Positions 11,880 to 24,844 of a stretch of DNA of 64,000 nucleotides are shown one piece after another. Below the pieces are notes generated by a model that was not told the origin of the DNA, ran no database searches, and saw nothing but the letters and a program-made list of their open reading frames with translations. Where the stretch lies: assembly GCA_022575985.1 (NCBI GenBank), contig JAKSXM010000269.1, positions 2,666,001-2,730,000 on the forward strand. Direction: 5' to 3'. Within the stretch, counting starts at the first letter, position 1; every line of letters begins with the position of its first letter. The stretch comes from Anagrus nilaparvatae. Its lineage: Eukaryota > Arthropoda > Insecta > Hymenoptera > Mymaridae. Position numbers and translations under genes: made by a program.

Positions 11880-12625
11880 CCGCTTAATAATAATAATTTT
11901 TACTCTCAAAATAATAATTTTTTTCTCTCAATAATAATTTTTTTCTCTCAATAATAATAATTTTTACTCTCAATAATAATTTTTTTTTCTCAATAATAAT
12001 AATTTTTTCTCTCAAAATAATAATTTTTTCTCTCAAAATAATAATAATTCTCTCAAAATAATAAATTTTTCTCTCAAAATAATAATTTTTTCTCTCAAAA
12101 TAATAATAATTCTCTCAAAATAGTAATAATTCTCTCAAAATAATAAATTTTTCTCTCAAAATAATAAATTTTTCTCTCAAAATAATAATAATTCTCTCAA
12201 AATAGTAATAATTCTCTCAAAATAATAAATTTTTCTCTCAAAATAATAATAATTCTCTCAAAATAATAATAATTCTCTCAAAATAATAAATTTTTCTCTC
12301 AAAATAATAATTTTTTTCTCTCAAAATAATAATTTTTTCTCTCAAAATAATAATAATTTTCTCAAAATAATAATAATTCTCTCAAAATAATAAATTTTTC
12401 TCTCAAAATAATAATTTTTTCAAAATAATAAATTTTTTCTCTCAAAATAATAATTTTCTCAAAATAATAAATTTTTCTCTCAAAATAATAATTTTTTTCT
12501 CTCAAAATAATAATAATTTTCTCAAAATAATAATAATTTTCTCAAAATAATAATAATTTTCTCTCAAAATAATAATTTTTTCTCTCAAAATAATAATAAT
12601 TCTCTCAATAATAATTTTTAAAATA
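11880..12625. repeat. AT-rich minisatellite, TCTCAAAATAATAAT type
   Basis: About 740 bp of variable units built on TCTCAAAATAATAATTTTT, period about 15-22 bp. It lies near the 5' end of the LARD-like element (minus orientation). Confidence 0.9.
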
Positions 12626-12949
12626 TAAATTATCCGTTGTTTTACTATCGAAGAACTGGATAAAGTTCTTCAAAGACTTAAACTTACTTGCTTAAAATTA
12701 TTATTTTTTTTTTTTTTATTTTTTTTTTTTTTTTACTTTTTTTTTTTTTTAACTTTGTTAATTGTATATTAAAATAAAATATGCATAAACTTGTTAACTC
12801 TTTAGCTCACTAAACAAGTGAATCTGTTTGAGAAACTATAGTTTCGCATTATTTTTATGTATAGAAAAGTTGAAAAAATAAAATTGAAGAAAAGCGTAAA
12901 GTTAAAATTATTTGATTTTAAGTAATTTTCTGAAAATTAGCTAATTAAC

Positions 12950-12971
12950 TATCGCCCACGAGGAGATGCCA
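12950..12971 (-). promoter_or_regulatory. Candidate primer binding site
   Basis: On the minus strand TGGCATCTCCTCGTGGG directly follows the 5' LTR end (...TTGTTACA). A TGG start at this position is the hallmark of a tRNA-primed site; I cannot name the tRNA. Confidence 0.5.
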
Positions 12972-14081
12972 TGTAACAATCAGTTTTTAAGCTGATTAGT
13001 ACTATTTAAATTGATTTTAGGAAGGTTGTCCAGGCCTTCCAGGGATTGTTAATTAGCTTGGTGTTCAGAAAAAGTTACTCAAAATGGTGAATTGAATTAA
13101 CTTTTTTTTTTTGTAAAAATAAAATATGTTACTTACTTTTTTTTGAAATTGGATGTCCAAAAAATTTATTAACTGAATTTGTACTAAGTATTTTTTTTAA
13201 AGTTTAATTTATTGAAACTTAAATAATTTATAAAATTGAAGTTAAGTTGAGGAAAGAAAAATATAATTTAAAATTAAATGAACACCTTTAAATGATAATA
13301 TTAATTTAAAATGAAATTAAGTCCAAGTTATTCCTTTCTTTTTCTTTTTCTTCATTTTTAAAGCGAGCCAAGTTCTGAATCGGTTCAGAAGAACTTCAAG
13401 AAGGCCTTTCTCAGGCAAAAACTCCAGTATTTAAGCACCGAAAACTTTGATAAGGCCGACTTCCCCTCTTGATAAAAATCAAGAGTGGGTTGAGGGTCTT
13501 ATCTAAGATACTACTCCTAGAGTTTGTCTAAGAGGAGAATTCTTTTGTCGACTCATTATCACGCATAGATCGGATGTTATTTTTCTTATCTAAATTTTTA
13601 ATGAGTCGACAAAACGTGATATTTCAAAACAATGGGTTTTACATAAGATATTTATAGGAATACTTTTGTCTTTGTCTGACTTTATCAAAATAAAATTTCG
13701 TTAAGTCATTAAGTAAACCCATTGTTTTACTTGAACTTAATTTTCTTTGTTTTTCATAAATAAATTACTTTTGAACCCTTTTTCTTTTAATTTAAGCTAA
13801 TTATGGGCTTTTTAGAGCAATTTATTTACGAGAATTAAACCTAAAATTTATTATGCTAAACGTAAATTTTTATAAAGGTAGCTTAAAATTATGCTTAATT
13901 TACGTAGTTCCAGGCTAATAATTTCATCCCTTGAGTTTTCCTTCAATCTAAATTTAGTTTTTAAAGTAGAATAAAAAAATAAAAACTCGAAAGTGAAATA
14001 ATGGCCTTGAACTTGAAAAAATTTTAAACGTACAAAAAAAAAGTTTTTTTTTTTTTTTTTTAAACGGCTGAGGACGTTACA
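12972..14081 (-). mobile_element. 5' LTR of the LARD-like element
   Basis: 1110 bp. It matches 5588-6873 almost base for base up to about 14008, then lacks about 176 bp present in the other LTR (about 6617-6790) and rejoins it for the terminal GGACGTTACA. Confidence 0.85.
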
Positions 14082-14301
14082 CCAGCGTTGATGCTTTTTG
14101 GAAAAATACCTAAAAATCATTTTAAAAACTTGAAGAAATATTCTTAAAGAGTTTATATTATGTAGGATAATTCTCAATAAACCGATTGCCATTAATTTCC
14201 GGGAAAAAAACCCGGAAATCTCGGGAAAATGGGAAAATGTATTTTCGAAAAAATCGCTATTTTTCAATTTCTGCAGCTTTTTTTTTTGAAAATTTTTTTT
14301 C
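14082..14301 (+). repeat. Foldback FB1, left arm inner part
   Basis: Continuation of 5395-5587 after the LARD insertion; it starts with the right CCAG duplication. Reverse complement of about 15089-15313. Both arms read as a short open frame (KNFQKKKLQKLKNSD...), which is repeat-encoded and not a credible gene. Confidence 0.85.
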
Positions 14302-15088
14302 AACCAAAATCCCATCGAACTGTCTGAAAAAAATATAACCTCTCATTATTGATACAAATTCCGGATAGTCGCAAATGAAAGAATAAACATAAACTTTCAT
14401 TTGCGACTATCCGGAATTTGTGTCAATAATGAGAGGTTATATTTTACTTCCAGTCGAAAATTTTGAAGTTTTGACCTACAAAAATGAAAGAGCAACCCTT
14501 TTTGTACATAGGAAAACATTTTTGTTTAAAATTGATTTTCATTTTTTAAAAGTTTTCTAGCTGAAAATCCAACCGTCTATTTAAGTCCGCTTGGGAAGAT
14601 ATGGGTTAAACAAATACTTTCCAGTTGTTCTCAATTTCTTTCAACTTAAATTTACTAAATGGTCTTATGGGTTTCAAAAATTTAGAAAAAATGGCGTTTA
14701 ACGTATTTTTTTAGCATTTTTTAGAAAAATATACATTGGAAGTCTGACTTTAAATTATCATAAATCGTAAATTGTTTATGATTAAGATATTAATTTTTGG
14801 AAACTTGGTGCTTATGCAGAATGTTTGAGACCTATAAAACCTATTTTAGCCTAAAGTTGTAATTTTTGCATCAATTTAAAAATTGATCATTTTTAGACAA
14901 TTATGGAGAAACAGTTATTGATGAAAATACGCAATTTTTGGGGTTCAAAACTAGACCCTTACGCGAAAAAATGAGACCAATTTGAAGGTATTGTTTTTTG
15001 AAAGCTGGGTTTTTAAAATCCCTATTTTATAGCATGGGTCCCTGAATTTATAGGCCCTGGAGGTCCATTTAGTTAAACTAAGGTTATT
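14302..15088. other. FB1 loop with strong hairpin
   Basis: Spacer between the FB1 arms. Bases 14331-14381 and 14394-14444 form a 51-bp inverted pair with one mismatch around a 12-base loop. The rest (14450-15088) resembles degraded pieces of the 27700-28200 repeat. Confidence 0.75.
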
Positions 15089-15505
15089 AGTGAAAAAAAA
15101 TTTTCAAAAAAAAAAGCTGCAGAAATTGAAAAATAGCGATTTTTTCGAAAATACATTTTCCCATTTTCCCGAGATTTCCGGGTTTTTTTCCCGGAAATTA
15201 ATGGCAATCGGTTTATTGAGAATTATCCTACATAATATAAACTCTTTAAGAATATTTCTTCAAGTTTTTAAAATGATTTTTAGGTATTTTTCCAAAAAGC
15301 ATCAACGCTGGTTAAGATACTCAAATAGCTTGATTGGCCATAACTTGGGCTTATGCCAAAATATCGAAAATCAAAATTTCACCTATCACAAAGGTTCCTC
15401 TATGAGGAACCAAAATTTTCAAATTAAAAATTAAAAAAAAATTTTTATCAATAACATATTTTTTTTTATAAGAAAATATACATTTTGCGTAAGTTAGTTA
15501 ATTGA
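15089..15505 (-). repeat. Foldback FB1, right arm
   Basis: Uninterrupted inverted copy of 5395-5587 plus 14082-14301. It preserves the pre-insertion target (AACCAGCG) for the LARD element. Confidence 0.85.
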
Positions 15506-15570
15506 TAATAAAATACAACTAGGTTGTATAAGTATCTAACTAAGCCTTACACTGCCAACATATCCAGTCT

Positions 15571-15645
15571 GGCTCACTGATGGTTATGTTACGAGCTTCT
15601 GGACCCAGAGATCCAGGTTCAAATCCCGTCTTAGTCGTCTATTTT
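15571..15645 (+). other. Degenerate tRNA-like sequence
   Basis: It has a B-box match (GGTTCAAATCC) and a potential GCTC/GAGC D-stem, and is followed by a T run. The acceptor does not pair and the anticodon arm is malformed, so this is a tRNA-derived repeat or pseudogene and not a working tRNA. Confidence 0.35.
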
Positions 15646-16483
15646 TTTTTTTTTTTTTTTTATTGCACTTTTTATAATATTTGCATAGTTAAATTAACAT
15701 TCATTTACATAAAAATTAATTATTTCTTAATACATATTTAATTTATTTAAATTTTTATTATAATTTTTTATGTTAACTTTTCATGTTAATTTTTTCATGT
15801 TAAATTTTGGTGTTAACAAATCCTGGTGATACAACACATGTTAAAAAATATGTTAAAATCAGATGTTATAACATATGAGAATTTATGTCTGGGTAGAAAA
15901 TGTTTTTAGGCTTATTTATGGCGTCCAGAAAATAAAAAGAAAATGGGTGGCTAAGAATTCGAAAAAAATCAAAATTGGAAAAACAGCTGCCAAATGGCCA
16001 CCAAGGTACCTGGAGCCTTAAAAATTGGCCAATACACATATTTTTACGTATCAAATATAGTGCAATTGGTATTTTTTAAATTCAAGACATTAACTAAAAA
16101 TTATCGTTATTAAAGTATTAACGAGGGGGACCTCTAACAAAAATAACAACGTAGTTATACTCCCTGGCGATTTTTCCCATCATATTTACGATATTTTAGG
16201 CCACATACAAATCCTTTACTTTTATATCTTGACCAAAGAAATTTTAAAAGAAATAAATTTAATTTGCTGAATTTACCTGGTAAAATTTATTTTAAAAATT
16301 AATATTTTGATATCGCCGCTAAGTACTATTAAATTAAAAATATTATTCGTAAAAATTGCGTAAACATTTTTAATTAACTGAGCAAAAATCGTATTCATTT
16401 TTAATCACTAAAAGTTTTAGCATAATTAAGTGAACCCTCTTTATTGTAAAAAACTTCATTATTTAAGTTATAACAAAATTACT
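15646..16483. other. Intergenic, repeat remnants
   Basis: Contains GTTAAC/CATGTTAA-rich sequence (15700-15860) and a 100-bp piece (15890-15990, minus) related to the segment at 20930-21040. No gene seen. Confidence 0.5.
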
Positions 16484-16772
16484 ACACATTATTTTATTTT
16501 TAATATATTCTTTAAATCCTGATTAGTTATTTATACATAATATATAAATATGCAAATAAATAAAAACATTATAAAAATTACAGATAAATATCCGCAGCAT
16601 ATCATTGTCAAACCTCGAATTTTTATTACAACTCGCTAATAGCGTAAGTGTCTAAGCGCTTGCCTCTTACGCGGAGAAGTCGGGTTCGATTCCCCAAAAT
16701 CCTCTTCACTTTTTTTTAATTTAAATAAATTTTTAAAATAATTTTAAGTAATAAAAAAAATTATTTTTGTAA
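16484..16772 (+). repeat. tRNA-like repeat, copy 1 (inverted copy at 62318-62612)
   Basis: About 290 bp shared, in opposite orientation, with 62318-62612. At its centre (16631-16708) it has a consensus A box (TAGCGTAAGTG) and a perfect B box (GGTTCGATTCC) about 43 bases apart, with a D-stem GCGT/GCGC and a three-pair T-stem. Acceptor pairing is absent. A SINE or tRNA pseudogene within a longer repeat is the best reading. Confidence 0.6.
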
Positions 16773-17560
16773 ATATATATATATATTTTTTTAAATATAT
16801 TTTTACACTAAAATATTACTTTATTTATTTAATAATTTTACTTTCAATATAGTTTTACATTGATCTGTGTATATAAATACTGGATTGTGACGTAATACGT
16901 CAGCGAACAAAAACGTTTCAAAACTCCAAAAAAATGTTCAAATTTTTACTGTTTTTAATTGCAAATAAAATTATGTTAATATGAATAAAAAAATTTTTTT
17001 TTTGGTGGAAACAACTTATTTTTTACTGAACTTTTCAAAAATATATTACAAGACGTAATATTTTTTTCATGCAACAACCCTATTTAAATTTAATTAATTA
17101 ATCATTTATAATTGTACTTTTTAAACACACATTGTAATAGCACAGAATTAAGGTTGTGTAATATACGTCCGTTCTCGACCGTTGTTCGCGCCGAACTCAT
17201 TGAATTAAAATAATGAAATTAAATAAAATAAATTTTTATTAATTATTTAATTATTATTTTATTTTATTTAATTTAATTATTTTAATTCAATAAATAATGT
17301 TAAAAATATATTTGAAAAACCAATGAATTTTGAATTTATGTAATATCATTTATATCAGCTGTAAATTGTATTGTATGTACGTATACACACCAACACATTC
17401 AAAAAAATTTATAATTCAGGACATCTCTAGGACATGTATAGGACATGCTTTAGGTGTACCCAGGTTGTCCGCTGAATAAGACACTCTACGTCCTGAACAC
17501 GTCATATACTTGTCCCGAGGATGTTCTATCAATACATCTTAAGGTGGATTGACATGTCCT
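16773..17560. promoter_or_regulatory. Upstream region of H3.3
   Basis: Mostly AT-rich. TGACGTAATACGTCA, a near-palindrome resembling CRE/ATF sites, is at 16896-16912. From about 17410 to 17600 short GGACAT/ATGTCC motifs recur in both orientations; this looks like an interspersed repeat. No TATA box can be assigned with confidence. Confidence 0.35.
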
Positions 17561-18814
<1,254 letters not shown>

Positions 18815-19500
18815 GTAATAATAGATTTTAAAATATGCTTTTTATATGTAATTATTTCCTGTCAATCAAAAGTAGTAGAATTAAATGCATTTTATTAAAA
18901 GTAAATATTTGTTTTTGGTTGACTTATCTTTCTGGCATAGTTTTAATTAATTATTAATATTTTAAAAGTTAGAAAAATTCATTTGTATATTTAATAAGAA
19001 ACAATTATAACTAATTATAAAAGTTCAATACATATTATATTTATATTAATATTCACTTAAAAAACATTCTTTAGAAAACCTAAAATGTTAACTAGTAGAT
19101 TCTTATTTAGTGGCATATTGTATTAAAATTATTCTTATGTAGCTGTATACTGTCATTTATGCCAAAAATCTTTCTAAAGCATTAGTATTCGTTGCTTTAG
19201 GATGATTTTTATTAAAACAAATTCAAAATTACTTGTAGTTTTTAATAACTAAATGCAATTTAGTTTATTTTAGAATAAATTAAGTATGTATAATAAGATC
19301 TGTATAACATGAAAATCAATAATTTATATCCAAAAATAAATTCTTTTTATAAGCAAATTTGAATCAATAAAACTTGTATAAGTGAATTTATTTTTAATAT
19401 TTCTATATAAAAAAATATAATACACATCCACTCTGCATCAATATATAAATTTTTGACGATGAAAAAATAGGTTTTTTCACATTTTTGAACTAAAAACAAC
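18815..19500 (+). other. H3.3 3' UTR and intergenic
   Basis: AT-rich, no reading frame. Candidate poly(A) signals AATAAA at 19274-19279 and near 19365. The region ends at the TIR of the next element. Confidence 0.5.
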
Positions 19501-19974
19501 TATATATATGGGTGGTTTTCACTGTAACTATATATTTTTTTATTGTTTACGGCACAACACTAATTATATTTTTTTTTTAATTTTTTTTTAATTTTAATGT
19601 TTATCAATGTCCAAAAACCTAAAATTTTCAGTGGTACTGCTACAAATATAAAAATAAATTCTACGTGTTATTCTTATGGGATTTTTTTATTTATGCAGAC
19701 GGTTGCGACATTTTGAATGTATTATTGAAATAACTTTGTATTGAAGCCATCAAATTTACTCAAACTCTGGGTATCTTATTTTTCCATCAAAACGCATCTC
19801 GCACAAAAAGAAACATAATGATTTATCATCTGATTTATCAAATGATTTACCATAAGGTATATTATTGACCTAAAATAATTTCTTTTATCTCCAAGAGACC
19901 TTCGGGATGAAAATGGACCCTCCTAGGAAAAGCTGATATCCTGGAGGTGTAATTTTCATTTTTCACCCCAACAT

Positions 19975-20645
19975 ATTTTCCGATTTTCCAAGATGGCAAA
20001 CCAAAAAAAACAGGAAAAAACGACTTTCTACGTTACCTGGGGGTTTTCGAGGTTGAGAAAAACGATTTTTTGACTGAAAATTTTCATTTTTCACCCCAAC
20101 ATATTTTCCGATTTTCCAAGATGGCGGACCAAAAAAAGCAGGAAAAAACGACTTTCTACGTTATCTGGGGGTTTTTGAGGTTTAGAAATACGATTTTTTG
20201 ACGGAAAATTTTCATTTTTTCACCCCAACATATTTTCCGATTTTCCAAGATGGCGGACCAAAAAAAGCAGGAAAAAACGACTTTCTACGTTACCTGGGGG
20301 TTTTCGAGGTTGAGAAAAACTATTTTTTGACTGAAAATTTTCATTTTTTCACCCCATATTTTCCGATTTTCCAAGATGGCGGACCAAAAAAAACGACTTT
20401 CTACGTTACCTGGGGGTTTTTGAGGTTGAGAAATACGATTTTTTGACTGAAAATTTTCATTTTTTCACCCCAACATGTATTCCGATTTTCCAAGATGGCG
20501 GACCAAAAAAACGACTTTCTACGTTACCTGGGGGTTTTTGAGGTTGAGAAATACGATTTTTTGACTGAAAATTTTCATTTTTTCATCCCAACATGTTTTC
20601 CGATTTTCCAAGATGGCGGACCAAAAAAAACAGGAAAAAAGACTT
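19975..20645 (+). repeat. Tandem array in FB2 left arm (6 units)
   Basis: Units begin near 19982, 20109, 20238, 20365, 20483 and 20601. Each carries CCGATTTTCCAAGATGGC(G/A)GACC, a stretch ACTTTCTACGTTACCTGGGGG and GAAAATTTTCATTTTTTCACC. The period is not a multiple of three throughout; the open frames seen (MADQKK...FLRYLGVF) are by-products. Confidence 0.9.
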
Positions 20646-20879
20646 TATGTTTATATCTTATGAACGAAATTTTTTCTAAATAATAATTTTGTATTAACTT
20701 ATTACATGCTTCATAATGGAAAGTGAAGTTATTGGTAAAATACAGTAGGGTATTTGGATTGAAAATATAATACTCAATATTATATAATAGATAACAAATT
20801 TTTATTATGATTTAACAAATTACTAACCTACAATTTAAAAAGTTTATAATAATGAGTTTACATTTTGGTAATTATGTTA

Positions 20880-21140
20880 ATAATAATGGTACTTATTTGG
20901 AACTTTAGTTATGTATTTTTGACCCATGCGATCTGGCAGCTGTTTAACCAATTTTGATTTTTTTTGAATTCTCAGTCACCCGTTTGCTTTTTGTTTTCTG
21001 GACGCCCTAAATAAGCCTAAAAAATATTTTCTGTATAAAATTAGTTAGTAAAAAGTCCCTAACCAACCTGAATCTGACCATATTTTAAACCTCAGGAAAA
21101 TCGGAAAAACTAAAGGAAACTGAAAAATACAAAGGACCCC
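20880..21140. other. FB2 interior spacer
   Basis: No gene. Bases 20930-21040 are related to 15890-15990 in the opposite orientation. Confidence 0.5.
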
Positions 21141-21149
21141 GCACAAACC

Positions 21150-22190
21150 TTATGGGATTCGGGTTTCGGCCGAATCAGCTGATTTGGGCAAGAAGCTCCA
21201 AAATGCTTTCTTCGGCTCCCACAAAGCTCCAAAGCTCCACAGATCCAACATTATTTATTACTGGAAAAGGTCATATTTTATTTTTTTAATGCATCTTTTG
21301 ATAAATAAAAGTATATAGTCTTAAGTTTTTGAGGTCGCTAAATTCAAATCTGATGTCAGAAAAATGACATTGACAGTTGACAGCTGTCAACTAGCTGTCA
21401 AACGGTAATTTATAATCGGGATTTATGAAAATAGCACATATATATATGTTTTTATTGTCGCTGAATTCAAATCTGATGTCAGAAAAAAGATATTGACAGT
21501 TGACAGCTGTCAACAAGCTGTCAAACTTTAATTTATAATTGGGATTTATGAAAATAGCACATATATATATGTTTTTGTTGTCGCTGAATTCAAATCCAAA
21601 TCTAATGTCAGAAAAATGATATTGACAGTTGACAGCTGTCAACTAGCTGTCAAACGGTAATTTATAATCGGGATTTATGAAAATAGCACACATATATATG
21701 TTTTTGTTGTCGCTGAATTCAAATATGATGCCAGGAAAATGATATTGACAGCTGTAAACTTTAAATATCAATTTTTTGTCAGCAGATTTAAATTCAGTGG
21801 CGACAAAAGCATATAAATATTTGCTGATTTTTTAAATCCCGGTTACTTTCTACCATTTGACAGCTAGTTGACAGTTGTCAATATCATTTTCCTGAAATCA
21901 GATTTGAATTCAGCGACAACAAAAACATATGTGTGTGTTGGTTTCATAAATCCCAATTATAAATTACCGTTTGACAGCTAGTTGACAGCTGTCAACTGTC
22001 AATACAATTTTTCTGACATCAGATTTGAATTCAGAGACAACAAAAACGTAAGACTATATACTTTTCTTTTTCAAAAGATGCATTAAAAAATAAAATATGA
22101 CCATTTCCAATAGTAAATAATGTTGGGTTTTTGGAGCTTTGGAGCTTTGTGCGAGCCGAAAAAAGCATTTTGGAGCTTTGTGCCCATTAA
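21150..22190. repeat. Nested foldback with TTGACAGCTGTCAA repeats
   Basis: Outer ends share GGAGCTTTGTG / CACAAAGCTCC. The left half has four direct ~123-129 bp units (GTCGCT at 21334, 21457, 21580 and 21709) and the right half about two inverted ones. Every unit carries the palindrome-rich block TTGACAGCTGTCAACTAGCTG. It lies within the FB2 interior. Confidence 0.8.
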
Positions 22191-22835
22191 GACTTTTGCT
22201 CAGGATGATGAAATGTACAACATACCAAAAATTTAGCCAATTCAGTCTCTTTCCTTTTTTTTTTTTTTTTTTTTTTTATGTGTTTTCCCATACTTTTCAT
22301 GCTGGTAAACTCATTTTTTGACACATTTGCCTTTTAACTACTTAAGAATCAATTTTAGGCTCAAAAAGATAATTTTGAAAATTGTTCATTTTCTGAATTC
22401 TCCAATTTTCTCGCATTTCCTAATAGAAAATGAAAAATCTGACTTGATTTTCGTATTCCTCGGGAAATTTAAAATTGAAAACCTGCCTGGGTAAAATTTT
22501 AGAGGTCTCTGTGACGCTGTAAAAAAAATAAAAACAAAGTAACCTGCTAAAATCAAATATAATTAAACATAATTAAATTTTGCTATTTTTTTGTCTACCA
22601 ACTACAAAAGAACTACCGATGTATATTACGGGTAGATATTCGTTACATACTTATAAAAGCTGCATTGGATTTGAGATAATTAAGCCCTATAAAATCCCTA
22701 AAGATCAATAAATCTTGAAAAAACCAATTTCATAGCACAACGAAATTTTCAGCTAAGATGAATAATTTTTGAAATTAAAATCCAAGACCTAAAATAAGAT
22801 TTTAAGACAAAAATTTCCGTCCGCTGAGTTAAGCT
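22191..22835. other. FB2 interior, no gene
   Basis: AT-rich sequence with a T tract (22257-22276) and short text related to 54230-54320 (CATTTTCTGAATTCTCC...TTCCTCGG). Nothing coding. Confidence 0.45.
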
Positions 22836-23670
22836 AGATCTGCCATTTTGGAAAATCGGAAAACATGTTGGGGTGAAAAAATGAAAATTTTCAGTCAAAA
22901 AATCGTATTTCTCAACCTCAAAAACCCCCAGGTAACGTAGAAAGTCGTTTTTTTGGTCCGCCATCTTGGAAAATCGGAAAATATGGGGTGAAAAAATTAC
23001 CAAAATGTAAACTCATTATTATAAACTTTTTAAATTGTAGGTTAGTAATTTGTTAAATCATAATAAAAATTTGTTATCTATTATATAATATTGAGTATTA
23101 TATTTTCAATTCAAATACCCTACTGTATTTTACCAACTTCACTTTCCATTATGAAGCATGTAATAAGTTAATACAAAATTATTATTTAGAAAAAATTTCG
23201 TTCATAAGATATAAACATAAAGTCTTTTTTCCTGTTTTTTTGGTCCGCCATCTTGGAAAATCGGAAAACATGTTGGGGTGAAAAAATGAAAATTTTCAGT
23301 CAAAAAATCGTATTTCTCAACCTCAAAAACCCCCAGGTAACGTAGAAAGTCGTTTTTTTTGGTCCGCCATCTTGGAAAATCGGAAAATATGGGGTGAAAA
23401 AATGAAAATTTTCAGTCAAAAAATAGTTTTTCTCAACCTCGAAAACCCCCAGGTAACGTAGAAAGTCGTTTTTTCCTGCTTTTTTTGGTCCGCCATCTTG
23501 GAAAATCGGAAAATATGTTGGGGTGAAAAATGAAAATTTTCAGTCAAAAAATCGTTTTTCTCAACCTCGAAAACCCCCAGGTAATGTAGAAAGTCGTTTT
23601 TTCCTGTTTTTTTTTGGTCCGCCATCTTGGAAAATCAGAAAATATGTTGGGTTGAAAAATGAAAATTACA
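22836..23670 (-). repeat. Tandem array in FB2 right arm (6 units)
   Basis: Inverted versions of the left-arm units, with the GGTCCGCCATCTTGGAAAATC core near 22846 (variant), 22961, 23247, 23367, 23491 and 23621. The pair at 22836-22998 is separated from the rest by the unique arm sequence 22999-23240. Confidence 0.88.
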
Positions 23671-24844
23671 CCTCCAGGATATCAGCTTTTCCTAGGAGGG
23701 TCCATTTTCATCCCGAAGGTCTCTTGGAGATAAAAGAAATTATTTTAGGTCAATAATATACCTTATGGTAAATCATATGATAAATCATTATGTTTCTTTT
23801 TGTGCGAGATAACTGAACAAGATTTATTAAGTAATATATGACATACACTTGGAGAAAACGACATGGACGGTGGCGACATTTTTTTTTTGTAAAAGCGTTT
23901 TAAAAATTTAAAAGGTTTAATTTTCATAGTTAAAGCTTTCATATTAAAAATTTTAAGTTTTCCACGGTTCATATATAAGTAGTTAAGTAAGAAAAAAAAT
24001 ACAACAGTGCTTTCAAGTGCATAAATATAGAGTGCGCTCCCATAAAAGGTGGGAAGCTTAAAAATAGCTAAAATTGGGGGACAGACTTATATGTGACGAT
24101 AAGCTAAGAGAATTGCATGAAAATTTGTTTCGTAGAAAAAAATGAGTTTTTGGGACCTAAATACGTCATATGCATCCTACAGAAAAATTTAAGTTCAAAT
24201 TTTAAGCCGTTTGTTAATACTCAAAGTTTACAGTTAAGCAAAAGGACAGCATACGGTGGCGACAATTTGAACACATTCTCCAGAAAATTTTTTTATTAAG
24301 TTACCAATATATGCATAGTAGGTTGTGACTTTAAAAAAATATTATTTATGAACTTTTTAAATGAAAAGAGCTTTAGTTTCCGATATAAATGGAGGGGACA
24401 CTATGTATACCGTTCCTGCGAAAACCACCCATATATACATTTTTAAAAGTAGAAAAAATCAAAATTCTATTTTTCAAAAAAGAAAAAAATCTATTATCTA
24501 GTTTTGAAACAATGAATTAATGGCCGTATTTGAAAACGAATTTAGTAAATTACTAGATTTATATTTATGTTGGTACTAAAGGGGGGCGGAATAATTTTTC
24601 GTATTTATAAACGATTTTGGGCTTCTGATTAAACTTGGGTGTTCTCTTTTTATGTTTTTATCATGATTTTCAGTTAAGTTATTTTGTTGTTTAATTATTT
24701 TCAGATTATTTTATGTTTAATGTTAAGAAAAAAAGATTAAGGTATTAAAAATTTTCTCTTTTCTCTCTTTATGTTTTTATCATGATTTTCAGTTAAATTA
24801 TTTTGTTGTTAAATTATTACACTTCATACTTAATACTTTAAAAA

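Larger units (their letters stand above)
5588..14081 (-). mobile_element. Non-coding LTR element (LARD-like), 8.5 kb, TSD CCAG
   Basis: Two near-identical LTRs (5588-6873 and 12972-14081) bound 6.1 kb with no gag or pol that can be recognised. The pair is flanked by CCAG (5584-5587 and 14082-14085). The uninterrupted target is visible in the inverted arm of FB1 around 15310, which proves the insertion. The polypurine tract next to the left LTR and a TGG-starting primer site next to the right LTR show that the element runs on the minus strand. Aligned by eye, the LTRs differ at about two positions over roughly 1 kb apart from one ~176 bp deletion in the right copy, so insertion is recent while coding capacity is absent. 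This fits a large retrotransposon derivative mobilised in trans. Confidence 0.8.
19798..23808. mobile_element. Foldback element FB2 (4.0 kb), TSD AT
   Basis: Termini CTCGCACAAAAAG and CTTTTTGTGCGAG are inverted. AT occurs on both sides (19796-19797 and 23809-23810) and the empty site is seen in 45503-46455 near 46140. The arms (about 19798-20873 and 22999-23808) are ~1 kb and hold tandem units of ~118-129 bp. Foldback elements with tandem units inside long TIRs are known from Drosophila FB and Galileo, but no transposase is visible to assign a superfamily. Confidence 0.8.
19501..24437 (-). mobile_element. TIR element (GGGTGGTTTTC ends) carrying foldback FB2
   Basis: Ends read ATATATGGGTGGTTTTC and GAAAACCACCCATATATA. 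The outer parts (19501-19797 and 23809-24437) together match the reverse complement of the 0.95 kb copy at 45503-46455, which has no insert. The element has no coding capacity and is a MITE-like non-autonomous DNA element that received FB2. Confidence 0.8.

Noticed and set aside
11880..12625. Regular short repeats, CRISPR-like at first sight
   Set aside because: Units vary in length, have no unique spacers and are simple AT sequence in a eukaryotic retroelement.
15090..15434. Lysine-rich 114-codon frame, with mirror at 14315-14085
   Set aside because: Encoded by both arms of foldback FB1 and continuing into the LARD LTR on one side; repeat-derived.
15571..15645. Functional tRNA gene
   Set aside because: Only a B box and a D-stem are good; acceptor and anticodon arms do not fold.
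16896..16912. CRE/ATF regulatory site for H3.3
   Set aside because: The near-palindrome TGACGTAATACGTCA is about 950 bases upstream of the likely first exon, in repeat-rich DNA; listed only as context.
20198..23625. Repeated small proteins of the type MADQKK...FLRYLGVFEVEK
   Set aside because: They come from the tandem units of FB2 in either orientation. Unit lengths are not all multiples of three and frames break between units; no start, context or known family.
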